NCBI GenBank assembly: GCA_024349245.1
Contig: JALDNG010000024.1
Coordinates: 7,968,501-8,032,500, forward strand
DNA length: 64,000 bases
Reading direction: 5' to 3'
DNA from: Neodontobutis hainanensis
Taxonomy: Eukaryota; Chordata; Actinopteri; Gobiiformes; Odontobutidae
Below the pieces are notes generated by a model. The model saw nothing but the letters and a program-made list of their open reading frames with translations, ran no database searches and was not told the DNA's origin. Both the position numbers and the translations under genes were made by a program. Below, piece after piece: positions 13,101 through 25,700 of this stretch (within the stretch, counting starts at the first letter, position 1; the number at the start of each line of letters is the position of its first letter).

Positions 13101-14823
13101 GTATAAACCAAGTTATTCAGCTTTGTATTTCGGCAAAAACAGACCTTTACAAACATTATCAGTATAATAAAGCTCCAACCACAAGCAATTCAGAGTAAAT
13201 GCTGCACTAATCTTATTCGAGAACTGGAGGAAGAAAAATCTCATCTGTATTCTATATGTGTACACCCAAAACTGGTGTTATAAATCAAATATAATCAACT
13301 GTTATGAAAAAAGCAGCTTAATCCATCTAGCCAAGATTATTACCATTCCATAATCACATTTTATGTTGACAATGCAATAAATATGACAATGTTTTAGAGA
13401 CGATGCCAACACAGTTCTAAAAAAGTATTGTGTGACTACTCCCAGTTTGTCAAAGAATCTGAAATTTGTGTTGTAAATTATTATCAACTGACAAATTAAT
13501 TGCAAAAAATAGCATTTACTCAAGGTTCAGGAATGCAGCTTTACCTGTGAATAACTGTGGCAGGCAGGCAGAGAAGAGTGAAGGACTATGCCAGCACTGT
13601 CAGCCACACGTAGGATGTAGCCACAGAGTGGAGACACATCCGAAAGAAACAGCCATGCATTTGTTTGATCTAGCATTAGAATTAAGTACAGTTAGGACAT
13701 ATTCATGTTCCATTAGAATTGCATTTTATCCATGTAAGGTATTAGTGGGTTTCCTACACAATATACAGACTGATATCCATAAAAATGACTGACCTCTAAC
13801 CTGGATGGAGTCAGGATGAGCAAAAGGTAAGAAAACCAACATCCTGTCTCTCAGACAATAGTGTTGAGTGGCCTGTGGAGGGGACTGAGTGGAAATGGTG
13901 GTAGGACTAGCCGTAGTTACAGTGGGCTTTTGTATGGTCTCTGGTGGGTACAGGGGTGAGTGGGGACGATGATAGTAAGGATTAGGGTAAAAGGTACATA
14001 CCATGCTGCCATAAGGGGAGCAGTAGCTGAGATAAGGATCGTGAAATTTCTGAGCATTGGCAGGTGGTGGCGAGGGCGGTAGTAAATTAATGGGCGTTTG
14101 ATGGTTAAACTGGTAGGGATTGTAAGAACCATCAGTATGAGGAGGATAGAAGAAATAAACTGGGTGCTGAGTGGGGGTGTGAGCAGGTGCTGGAGTTGTT
14201 GGAGGTGTATTTGGTGCAAAATAGTAAGGAACTTGAAGATAATATGGCGGCAGATATGGATGTGGGGGTTTTGGAGAAGATGTCTGCTTTGGTGTTGTTG
14301 AGCTCTGAGGTGGACTTAACTCAGAGTAGTAGTGTGGGGCAAACGGGTGGTAAAAATTTGAGAAATACTGGGCAACAGGTAAATGAGGGGGAATAGGAAG
14401 AATGTCCTGCGCCGTATTATAACGTGGAGCATTTGTAAATGGCGTCTTTACAGGAGGCTGTTGAGGATAATATGGTTTAATGTGCTCTCTATCAAAGTAT
14501 GGCTTCTTGGCAGGCACTGAAAAGTGAACAGGCACTTGTGGCTGGGGTCCTGGAGGATGGCCAGGAAACGGTTTAGGTGGTGGGGCAGGTTGTGGGCCAG
14601 GAGGGTAGATCTGAGGGAACTCAGGGTGGAGAAAGTAAGGGTCCTTGGGAAGTTGGACAAAGTGCTGCTGAGTGGGAGCTTGAGGAGGAGCGGAAGTGGG
14701 TGTGGGACTTGGAAAAAAAGGAAACCGAGGTTCACTGGGAAAGGGTGGAGGAAATGAAGGAAACTGGGGACATGAGAGGGTATATTCCAGCTCGTCGATG
14801 ATAAGCCATAAATGCAGACCATC

Positions 14824-14860
<37 letters not shown>

Positions 14861-16405
14861 AGCAGTAAATAAAAATTTTATAAATGCTGTTGCAACAATA
14901 GTTTTTTAATTATGCAACTTACTTCAACAGTAATACAAGAAGCAGTGATGGGAATGAAGAAGAGGAATTTCTCAGGCTGGGAACTAACAAGACTGGCACA
15001 CTCCTCAGCAACCAATGGTCCCCAGCGGCCATTTACTTTCAAAATAAACATTAAACATTACTTCAGTCTCAGAGAAAACTTACTGGACTAATCTGTGACA
15101 TGTTATAATGCTTTTAATCCAAAATATTTAAGCTCAAACACTGATGTCATATAAACTTTATTTGGAGAATAGTCCTTACAAGAAAGGTTTATATTCCATC
15201 ACATTTATTTTAAAGTGAAAGTAAACAGCATTTTAATATTTAAACCAGAATAATACGTTTTTACCTTTCATTCCCAGTGTTGGTAAATCTTCCTTCTGTC
15301 CCTCTATCTGCACTGCCATGCCATTGGAGGAGCAGTAGACCGAGGGGACCGGAGCGGGCCTCCACATGGGACAGGAAAGCTTCAGAGGGCTGCCCCACCA
15401 CAGTACAGGCAGGACAACGTTACCGTTCTGAGACAAAGACACAAGATGATAAAGACGACAAGAGCAGCCATTTAGCCGCTACAGGAAGAAGGAACTGCCG
15501 ATACCTCCTGGATGGTATAACACGCATCATATGGCACAGTCATCTCGAGATCATTCAATGTGGTCTTCACTGCGTAACCACAGTAGGTAGGTAGGTCAAA
15601 GAGTGAGACAGACGAGCCTCCATCTGAGACAAATATGCAGAATATTGACATCTTGATTCTTATTTGGTCAGCGTAACAATTCCTTACGTCTTCAAATATT
15701 TACATGTTCTGTGTAAAGACTAAATCACAATAAAAAAATAAAATAAACTAGAGCAGTCTTACCCTTGCCCACTAACAGGTTTGTGAATCCTCCTCCAGAG
15801 GCAGAAAAGGTCATGACATTATGATCACAATGCACCAAAGGTCTCATAGCCAGCCAGTCAGACAAATGAGTGGTGTCAATGGAGACTCCCAAGATATCTC
15901 CCTGAAGAGCAGGCGAACCTCAAGGACACAAAACGGGACGTGTAAATTTAAATTTTCTCGTGTCTCTAAATGAATAATAACCCAGGAGTTAGTTACCTCC
16001 TGTGAAGTCGGACTGATATTTTTTTTCCGAGTCTGAGGCAGTGGACCCCTGGTGCTTGCTGACATTACCAGCAGTCCAAGAAGGGTCTTTTACAGTAAAG
16101 TCGCTGCTAGTTTCCACAAGTTTACGGAGAATAGCCTCTTCCTCAACAGATAAACTCGGAAGCTGAGGCGTCTTTGAACCAGGCCAGTCACTTTTGTGCT
16201 GTTGTTGCTCGCTTGTTCCTTTTCCATCCGAGAGCCATTTATCCTGATCAAGTTGAATCCATTTGGGCGCGGTTGACTCCTGAACTTTATCAACACCAGA
16301 CGTATCTTCTAACTTTTCTAAACTTACCGACCGGCAGAGCTGAAATGTGGAAATGCAAAGAGTAAGAATAAATAAAGGTATTTCTCGTTTCTGTTTGCCA
16401 GACAT
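10159..16405 (-). CDS. egg-coat glycoprotein, ZP1/ZP4-like (trefoil plus ZP domain), 17 exons
   Basis: A structural protein of the fish egg envelope. Exons: 15997-16405, 15763-15918, 15505-15623, 15265-15427, 14923-15035, 13794-14823, 13545-13669, 12841-13072, 12574-12701, 12399-12495, 12184-12306, 11475-11647, 11223-11320, 10987-11114, 10690-10870, 10459-10600, 10159-10233. They join in frame to about 1163 codons. Order of parts: hydrophobic signal peptide (LFILTLCISTF); two cysteine modules (167-248, 260-339); a Pro/Tyr/His-rich linker to about 640; two more modules (643-731, 762-848); a trefoil (859-898, with GCCF and CYYP); a ZP domain (from ECTIDRHFVF to the end). Trefoil directly before ZP is diagnostic of ZP1/ZP4. 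I start at 16405, which has the better Kozak context and the signal peptide; a weaker ATG lies 16 codons upstream. No transmembrane segment follows the ZP domain. The stop at 10159 may reflect a frameshift (see findings). One intron appears to be GC-AG. Confidence 0.88.
13794..14823 (-). other. giant Pro/Tyr-rich exon 6 of the egg-coat gene
   Basis: This 1030-base exon encodes about 343 residues. It begins with the end of the second cysteine module (ELEYTLSCP), continues as about 300 residues rich in Pro, Tyr, His, Gln and Thr without an obvious fixed repeat, and ends with the start of the third module (HYCLRDRMLVF). Pro/Gln-rich segments in fish egg-coat proteins are usually cross-linked by transglutaminase. 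Here Gln is scattered rather than arranged in PQQ repeats. Confidence 0.8.
14826..14859. repeat. poly(A)/poly(T) homopolymer at a splice acceptor
   Basis: On the minus strand this run of more than 30 T lies directly against the AG acceptor of egg-coat exon 6, so it is the polypyrimidine tract of that intron. Confidence 0.9.
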
Positions 16406-16453
16406 GGCCGGGATGTTGCTTTTACTCAATAGGCGGCACCTGTGTCGAGACAT

Positions 16454-19400
16454 TCAATTAAGACGAGGCTCTTGAACCAATTAGAAAGCACGTAAAAGTT
16501 TAACGTAATACGTTCTAGGAAGTGATGAACTTTTAAATTTTAAACAAATAAAAAAGTTCGGACTTTTGTAGTTCAAAGGTGTGGTAAGGATGCCATAATG
16601 GATTGGAATTTTTCTAAGAGAGCTTTGACAGTTCAAAAGGGGATAGTTCAAGTGTGCTTTATTTCAAGGGCAAATGTTGTGTAAGGATGTGCACAATCTA
16701 ACATTTTAGCACGTCTGTCGGCCAATGCAAGAAGATTATGAACTATTGGCCATTTCTGGTTTCTGTACTTTAAGTATCTGTTTAGATGTAGAGAAACTGT
16801 TGTTGAGTAAAACATAAAAACATTTCATTTTCTCTTTTAGGAACTAATTCTTTAAGGAAATATATATTACAGTTTTTTTTTTTTTTTTGTAAACGCTAAA
16901 GTGATGTGTACTTTCAGAAACTTAGACCCAAAACTATATCCTCAAACAACAGGACCTCTCAGAACACCTGGAAAATAAAGCGCATCTATTTCTATCTTTT
17001 CTATCTTATCTATCTATTCTGCTCAGCCGGGGTCGGGTCTATAAATATATAATAAAAATGTAATTTGTAGTATGTGGTAGATATGACTGCAGTCACATAA
17101 ACACAAAAACAAAAATGTTTTTTTACAAACCACATTACAAAGTAACCATTACGTGACAAAAATACAATTTTGACATTAATGCTTTGACATCAGACCACAA
17201 GGCCTCGTCATCGTCACAACAAACGTGTTCTCTGAACCAACATCGAGGAGCCTAAGTCCCCACAGGCTGCTTACATTGCCTCGAGACTGGCTCATTCAAA
17301 GGGCTGACAGTCAGATAGTTTCCAGCTCCAGGCAGAGAAAAACTTCTCAATGGGGTCAAAAAAAGGGGAAGAAGGTGGGAGACCAGCCCAGTGAATACTA
17401 ACATTGTATTTATAGATTAGGTTCTGATTTCTGTGCATTTCAAATTGGTCAAATGTGTGTTACATGTTTGTTTAGTGTTCAGGTGATGATGAAATTATGT
17501 TTCGTAGGGTTAAAAATAGACAAATATGACCTTTTGCTCATTGGGGGTCATGTTTTAATACATAGAGTCTGAGCAGTTACAAAAAACTGTAATACTTTAT
17601 GTAGTTTGTTTTCAATGGTACAGCTTGTACAGATGTAATGTTTTTAGGAGTAGCTTTTATAGTTTTTGTCTTACATTTACTCTTTATCCAAAGCGACTTA
17701 CATTGTTCTACAGTAATTACCATTGTGGGTTAAGTGTCTTGCCCAAGGACACAACAACAGTGTAAACTGTGGGGACAGTGAGAATCGAACCACCTACCTT
17801 CCGGTTGAAGGACGGCAAAAGTGAGACTCGTGTTAGGATTTATTTCTATTGATCTCTGTGTGTATTCATGTGAAAATAAATGGTATTGATTAATCAAAGT
17901 GTTCTCATTAGAGTCTCTCTGTCTGTATTGGACGAACCCTTCCTGCAGAGTGGATGTTACATGGTCCTCCTGCAGAGGCCCACATGTTGTGATGGGAATA
18001 GAAAACATCCCTGACACAGAAGTGGTGTAAGAGAGGAAGAGGAGTGATCTGCAGTGTGATGAGAACCATTCACAGTGAATAAATGACAAAAGAAAAAGGA
18101 GCAGCTGTAAAAGAATCAAACGTGTCTTCTTTTCAGAATTACAGCCTTTCCTCTGGGTCATTCACACTCGCTCCAACATAAATATGTCTCTACAATGGAT
18201 TTCATCTCTGAATTACTGCACTGCTTACTCTAATAGCTCTATTACTGCTCAGTTCGCTCTGTGCAAAGTGAACTTTGGCAGTTCATTCACACAAAAGGAA
18301 ATATTGGGTTTCACCAGTGAACCTTGGGTCTGTCATAACGGTTCAAGCCATTGACTAAAAGCTCATCAGGAGGGGAGTGGACTGGCCATAACTTTCTATC
18401 TATTTCCCTGCCAAACCACAAGAAAATATACTCGTTTTTCTGCTTTAGACAGAGCCACACAGCCTCTATTTTGGGCAGTAGGTGACAGAAATATGTGATT
18501 TCTCAACTTATTATTGCCCTGACCACAAAATAGTCATGTGATACTTTTTCTAACTTAGACTTGAGGAAACAAGTTTAAAACGAGCACAGGAAGCAATTAT
18601 GGTGTCTCCCTGCATCTCACCTCCTCAGAGTGAAAGCACTCATTGTAGTTTGCCTATATACCTCAAACCAAGTGGGATTTACTGAGAGGACATAAGAGCA
18701 GACTGGGATTAAAACAAACCAGAAATAGGTGTGTAGATCTTCAGTGCCATTCTTTAACAACACACTTATGCAGCCAATAATAATACGTATCTGGCCATAT
18801 TCATTATTTGTGAGGTGTTATATAAGCTCTTCTCCAGCTGCTGTCAGAACAGACAGGCGCCTTGTTGTGTCTGAGAATGGCATGACACTTTTGATGAGCG
18901 GGACAGTAAATCCACACAGTATTTAACGTGCCATTGTGTTCTTTCACAGTTTAATCTGGACACAACCAACACGTCTGGATCTTTCTGAAAATACAAATAT
19001 GTCTGTACTTTATTGTTGGACAGTTATTGCCAATGTTATGATTTGCTCAGATTTGAAAGCTTGACCCTTTCAAAATGCTGAGCCATTAACTGTGGATTGA
19101 AATGATGAGCTGTCGACACTGACTCATAGACATTTTATAATAAATACACTGTGTTTATTAAGTAACAAAAATAAACCATTGTTGCTAAGGCTGCTCCCAA
19201 ATGAGTCGCCCAAAAGAGCTGAGAGAATCTGCTATGCACAGCCTCTGGGGTGGTAAATTAGAAAAGTGATGAAAAAAACAAAAAAACTAAAAACATCTGG
19301 AGTTAACTAAGGGCTTTGAAAGCTCTAATTGTGTTTACCCACGGTTTGTAGTCGCAGAGGGCAACCTGATCCAGGAGCCGTTTGTTTTGTTTTTTTGGTC

Positions 19401-19560
19401 ATTTCAATGAAGTGAGAAAAAAATTGAAACTTAATGGGTGGGGCCTGATCATGAAAAAAAAAAACAGAAAAGAAAAAAAGAGGGAATGGAGAGGGAAAAT
19501 AGAATGATGTGTGTGCTGTGAATTCAAAGCTGGGTGGGTCTACCGTGTTTCACATTCCCA
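16454..19560. other. intergenic region between the egg-coat gene and emp1
   Basis: No convincing coding exon on either strand. It contains a SINE copy near 17665-17815, a poly-T run near 16875-16888 and ordinary AT-rich DNA. Confidence 0.5.
17665..17815 (-). mobile_element. tRNA-derived SINE copy (3' part)
   Basis: Read on the minus strand it contains a pol III B-box-like GGTTCGATTC, then TGTCCTTGGGCAAGACACTTAACCC-type sequence, and ends with AATGTAAGTCGCTTTGGATA. These are hallmarks of abundant fish SINEs. The A-box end is missing or degraded. Confidence 0.65.
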
Positions 19561-19596
19561 GAGAAACTCGCGGTCCGTGCGTTAAAGCGCTTTCAG
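19500..19596 (+). promoter_or_regulatory. possible emp1 first non-coding exon
   Basis: The coding exon of emp1 has an AG acceptor 15 bases before its ATG, so an upstream 5' UTR exon must exist. A good donor (TTTCAG|GTAACG) at 19596 follows a short GC-richer stretch and is a reasonable candidate for its end. The start is not determined. Confidence 0.35.
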
Positions 19597-20329
19597 GTAA
19601 CGTTTCTTCACTTTAGACACTTTAGCTTTACGAAAAAACACTCATGAACAGGATTTGTGCGTGGTACTGGTGTTTTGTTGGTGTAAAGTTGTGAACGTGG
19701 CGTCAAATTTCAGCATCGTTTAAGAAGCAGATGGATACGCCTCGTAGGATTAATACGCACGATGTGTCGAGTTGTTTATGCGTAAACTATTTTAGAGATC
19801 ATCTTTATCATTCTAGTGAGTGGTTGTGTTCTCGCGCTCTTTTCAAATTTGTTATCTGTAGTACGGCCAGTGGGAGTACCCCAACACTCACCAAACAAAT
19901 GCGTCTTTCTTGTCAGCGGAAAAAGTGCAAAGCCATTAAAGAAAAGTCACTGGGGACGCATACATTTTTGTGAGCGCTTTAAGAGACTGTTGCTTTAAAA
20001 ATCCGACCATAGGCATGCTGTTTAACTTGTTTAGGACTTTTTGGCGTGAAGTAATGTACTATGTAAGCAGGAAGGCGCTGGACTTAGAATGGCTTGTGCA
20101 GTTTTTCGAAAAATAATGCCTTGACTGTGAGACTTGTGGGCGAGTTGGGGCTTGCATGCAGAGTCCCTCTTTCTCAGCTGCATTCGCTCTTTTTTTGAGA
20201 CATCGTTTATTTGGGGCTGTGTGTGTTTTTCATCATCGCTGAAACACCCACACAGCTATGTAGAAAGTAAGTGGAAAATAAATGTAGTGCATCCTTCCTC
20301 CTCCCTGTTATCAGTTCCACAAGGCCACA

Positions 20330-21732
20330 ATGTTGATGCTGGCTGGAATCGTTGTCCTGCACATAACCACCATTATCCTGCTGCTGGTGGCCACCATTGA
20401 TAATGTAAGTTACCGGTCCAGTTTCCCCTTTAACCAATGAGTAGTGCACTAAGGTATGATTTAATAAAAGTTATGAAGCAATGCACATGTGTAACCAAAC
20501 TATTTCATTATCATGTTAATGTTAACCTTATTGTCGTGGGATCTAATGTAGAAAGCAACCATTGTATAGGCCTTTAACACATAATGAACATGGTTAAGTT
20601 CTTTGAAGCAAAAGGCTAAAGGAACCAGATATACAGTTAAAAATACAGTAAAGAACCAGGATTACAGCTTTATTTGTCCTGTGTCTCCAGGCCTGGTGGG
20701 TCACTAATAATGTCTCCACTGACTTGTGGGGAATGTGGAAGATGAACCACTCAGTATGGCATTACAGCAACCTGAAAGACTACCCAGAAGGTAAGCTATA
20801 GGCACAGAGATGACAAATGTTTATTTTTGTTTATGTTGTGGTTCTTGTGTTCTGTAAATGCTATAAAGGCAACATTGGTGTTTGTATGCACATTTCAATT
20901 GACCTTCTGTTTTTGCTGTCACAGACTATCTCCAAACAGTCCAGGCCACATCGGTGCTGGCTTGTATCTTTGGTATTCTGGCTCTGTTTGTTTTTGTTGC
21001 CCAGCTATTCACTCTACCCAAAGGCCAGAGGTTCACCTTCAGTGGAATCCTCCAGGCAATCTCCTGTAAGTAATCTGCAGCATCTAAACAAACAGAATGT
21101 TCTTTTATTTGTCTCCTACAGTTCTGACAAACGGGTGTGATAAGATCAAAATTTGTATCAGCAGAGTAACAAGAGCTTAAAGGTGTTGTTTAAAATATAA
21201 CCTTTATGCATCTCAAGCTCACAATGGTTAGTATTTATGGACTACATTGGAGTGCATTGTCTGGAAATTCTTTTAGGCCTTTTTTTTAAACCATGCAGAC
21301 ACGTGTTATGATCGGACGATTTTGTCACAGTACAGCAAAGTAAAAAGATTATTTATGGGGCTTGGATGGCACATCTGCTGTAACAGAGAAGCCCATTGTC
21401 ATAAGTGGATATCAGTGGAAAATGAGTATGGTGAAGCTGTCATTTGTCAGAATAATGGCCCTGACTTCTCTGCTTTATCTTCCTGTGTTGTGAGTCATAG
21501 CCTTCAGTTAAAACAATAATGACTTCTTAGATGCCTGGGTTTATGTGACAGTGTTCCCTTGTCTCCTCCAGGCCTGTGCATAATGATAGCAGCCGCAATC
21601 TACACGGCCAAGTTTCACAGCACCGACACAGTGGGATGGTACGGCCACTCCTTCGTTCTGGCCTGGATCTCTTTTGTCTTCACTTTTCTTTTAGCGATCA
21701 CCTACTTCGTCTTACGGAAGAAGAGTGATTAA
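20330..21732 (+). CDS. emp1: epithelial membrane protein 1-like tetraspan (PMP22/EMP/claudin family)
   Basis: A small plasma-membrane protein of the PMP22/EMP family, linked to epithelial junctions and growth control. Four coding exons, 20330-20404, 20691-20790, 20925-21065 and 21572-21732, join in phases 0, 1 and 1 to 158 residues, close to the 157 of human EMP1. Four hydrophobic segments are visible: residues about 1-24, 64-84, 97-115 and 132-152. The first extracellular loop holds the family's W-x(n)-LW motif and two N-glycosylation sequons (NVS, NHS). The protein ends LRKKSD, like the LRKK terminus of the family. Unlike EMP1 and EMP2, the first loop has no cysteine. Some stretches (VATIDNAWWV, SCLCIMIAA) resemble EMP2 more than EMP1. 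Length and the neighbouring grin2b favour EMP1, since EMP2 neighbours GRIN2A. The start codon is the first ATG of the exon. Confidence 0.8.
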
Positions 21733-22452
21733 AAGAATACAAAGTGTGAGGGCAAGGGTCGGATTGTATTCATCGGGGTTGGGAAATTTTTTTTAATTAG
21801 AAATGTTTTGTTTTTTTGTTTTTTTTAAACATTGAAGAGAAAACTTGTCTGCAGCTATACATAACAATAACAAGCTAGAAGCAAATTTTGACTTACATGA
21901 AGGGCTAAACTTGATATATACAGTTGTAACTAATATTTTACTTAGGAGACAAATGCTGTGATTGGAAATCCGTAATGTATTTTAAATGGTTGTGAACAAC
22001 AAATTCTATCATGTTCTGGTATCATATTAGTCCTAAAATCCGAAGGAAAAAAAAAAATTGAAGTAATGTTAAGGCACCTGTGAAAGACTTTTGAAGCTGA
22101 TGTTGACTGTAATCATGTAGCGCGTCTTAGAGCTGTTCCGTTACGTCTCCGGTAAATACTGAACAGCATGTTGGCAAAACGACATCCACTTTCAGTACTT
22201 GAACAATTAGGAAAAACAAGCCTTAACTTTAAGTAAAAGTAGTATAATGTATCCATTGTCTATGTACATTGTAACCATTATATTTTTGTACTGTGTTTTT
22301 AAACTTTTTGTATCTAGAGTTGGCTGCTATCCTAAGCAAGTACAAGCATTTGTACAAGTGAACAAACAGCAAACCAGGGAGGACAATGGTGTGTCATTTC
22401 ACCATATTCAATTCTAAAGACAGTTTTGTTTGTGATTATGTTGGACTTTATT

Positions 22453-22458
22453 AATAAA
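22453..22458 (+). terminator. polyadenylation signal of emp1
   Basis: AATAAA lies about 720 bases after the emp1 stop codon, at the end of an AT-rich stretch that looks like a 3' UTR. The next gene, f8a, comes from the other strand and its stop is about 325 bases further on, so the two genes converge. Confidence 0.6.
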
Positions 22459-22783
22459 ACTGAATACACCATCTCTTATTCATCTATTAAATGGATGCAA
22501 ATAAATACAATTGTACACACACACACATTTCAAAATATTTGTCAGGTTTTGCCTTTACGTCAGCAAACACTTTTCTATGCATTTTTAACCTCATAAAACA
22601 ACAATTAGGTTTTACTTTATTTCAGTCTGTGCTACTAAAGGGCAAACTTTTCTGCCTGCAAGCTACAACAGTGAGATGACAAAAACAGTTCCTCAGGCCT
22701 TACAACAGACCGAGCCAGAAACAGGAATGTTCCATTTTATAAAAGAATGGTTCCCAGAGGAAGTGAGTAAAATCAGAGGGAGA

Positions 22784-25700
22784 CTAAATGCCTTGTCCAG
22801 ACGGAGTAATGCGCTCCTGCACCACTAGGTGGAGGAGATGGTTCTGCTCAGCTGTCAGAAATGGCCTTAGGGAGAAAACATAGAAACTCATGATCAATTT
22901 GGTAAATTAAGAACTAAAAGCAATAAAATGCTGCTTAATTTCTAAGACATGATACATTTTTACTTGCTTACCAGAGCTCAATCTGAAGAGACTTGAGAGA
23001 CTCAGTGTCTTTCTCCTGACAAGCCATCTGTAAAACATATTTGCTGTTAACACACTGCAAAAATGAACTACAGATTAAGATGGCCATGAAGATATCTGAG
23101 AGCAGTATTCTCTTTTACTTCAGTGCATTGTGTAGCTGAAAAACAAGTTGATAAAAGTCTATTCCATGAATAAACATCAATCAAGAAAATTGACAGCTGA
23201 TTGCTTCAAATGAAAATCACAAAAACAAGTAAAGCTGACACAGAAACACAATTCACTGACAGAAAATGACAAAAGCCAGCACATTTGTCAGTGTCATAAG
23301 AAGGCCATACTTCATCCTGTATAAGCCAGAAGACTCAGGAAATTCCGTAAAATGTTTAAGAATGAAAAGAATGACCCTCACCACTACTGACTGGAGGAGC
23401 AGGAAAACATTCTCAGGAAGGAAAGTCACTGAAGGACAGAAACAGAGTTCATACTTAAATATGCTGCCATTTTTCACATTCATAATGTTTCATAGATGTA
23501 TCATTTCATTAGTATGGCTCATGTTCATGTATTTACCTTGGCTGTGAGGGTCAAAGGACTCCCAGGCGTATCTCTCCAGGGTCTGAGCATGTTCTGGTAG
23601 CAGCTTCTGAGGCGGAGGCTGCATAGGAAACGATCAAGGAACATCATTAAAGTGCCACATTTACTATGTTTCATGACAGGCAAAATTGAATAGACACAAG
23701 TATAATAAATGATCTCCAAATCCACAGTATTGTAATGTAACCAGTGAAGGAGGCTTGGTTAAATGACTGAAATAAAGGTGATTTGTTTATGTTAAAAATA
23801 TGTAGTGGTAAACAGAAAACATTCACACTTTAAAACATTTCTCTTGGAACACGGCAGAGTATTGATTCATTTCTGAACTATGATAAGACATTAGATCATA
23901 AATCCCTGACTAATCCAATGGCTTACCTCAAGCAGCATAAGTAATAAGACTCTGGAAATCTCACATTTGGCCACAATGTCCAGAAACGCTCCTAAGACAA
24001 AGTGATTTGCATGTTTTTTTTACATAAGAAGTTAAAAATATAGTAACGTGCAAAATTGGGTTTGCCTCATAAAACCTAATGTTCAAACATGTAAATGAAA
24101 CTAAAAATTAGCAAATTAAGCAGAAGTATATGTGCCTCACCAACAGGGGTGTTAGTGCCTGGGAGCTGTAGTCCTCTTTCCTGACATATAAGCTGCATTT
24201 CTGTGAACACTGACAATGCACCATCATAATCTCCTGCAAAAATACAAAGAATGACAGATCAACAGAATTAAAAAAACAAATTATGTACAAAAAATTTTAT
24301 GTAAAAATAAAATCTGCATAGCGGAAGCTTAACTCACGAGTAAGAATTTTACATGTTGCAATTTCTCCCATTGACAGCAGAGCCTCAACAGGCGTCTGTG
24401 TCTGCAACTCTGCAGCCCTCTGATAGTGAACAATAGCCTCTCCTGGTCGGTTCATTTCCTAATCAAGCCACAGTTTATATTAACAAGTTCGATGAACTAT
24501 GTAGATGTTAAACAGAAAACCAAGAGGTCTTGTATCTCTCAAGCAGTTTTACCTTGAGTGCATTGCCAAGTTCTAGACAGAGACTGGCAGCCATCACAGG
24601 CTGGTTCATCTCAATGTACACCTGCAAAACATTTGTACAGCTGCATTATTTCATATCCTCACACAAATGAGGTCACTACACAAGAACTCAAACATGTGTT
24701 GTGCAAGCGCTGTACAATCTAGTCACATTCTATAAAATGACCTCTAGCAGCACATGTGTTGTCAGTTTACAATTCCTAAATACTTTTATTTCCATAATAT
24801 TTTCAAAGCCCAGATGGTTTAAAGCAGCACCACTGTTTCTATTCAGTTAAACATCTGGGTGCAGGCTACCTTAATCGCAAAGCTGTAGCAGTTGAGTGCA
24901 GCCTGAAGGTGTTCATCAAAGCCCGGTGCCTGCAGAGCCCTGTTCTCCTTCTCGGACGAGAGGAAGAGGCGGGCAGCGTCTGTTAATGCCAGTGCCTCTC
25001 CAGGTGCATTAAACAGAGTCTGCTCACACCTGCAGTCAACACAATCACTTTATATAGCAACAGAGGTACTATTCACGCCAGTTATGTTGATCAAGTGATT
25101 AATGGAAGCGTTTATGACAGTAAATAAACAAATAGTTTTGCAACAGGACTGAAGATTAGGCCTGAACCCTTTTGGAAAATAATCCAATTGCGGAAAAATT
25201 GCAATCAATAAATGTGACCGACACTTAGCTCATGTTTCTTGTGGCTTGGTCTATATGCAAATAAGAAATTAGATAAATTTAAATGAATGACTCATTTATT
25301 TTTATTTATATTTTATTTAATCATTTAAATCACAGGACTGGATTTGGCTCTTGGGCCTTGTTTTTTACTTTATTTTTTACGCTTTTGGTTCAATGACATC
25401 TTAGTTTATTCTGCTTTAGGGCAAGCCATAGAGAGAAAGCTGTATTTCCTTTTTAGTACAGAGAAAAACAAAACTATATTGAGTCTTAAAGAAGTCATGA
25501 GAAAGGTGCCCTTCCAGACCTTTCCAAAGGGGGCCCAAAATGTGGATATTCTATAGTCTACATTGTTACCGTTTTAAATCCATTAATTCTAGAAACTAAT
25601 ATTGGCCACTAAATAACAATGTCACTTACCGAGCCATGGCCAGGTTACAGAAGGCAGCATACTGCAGACAGTCCTGCTGTTTCAGTTCCTTGGCCAGCTG

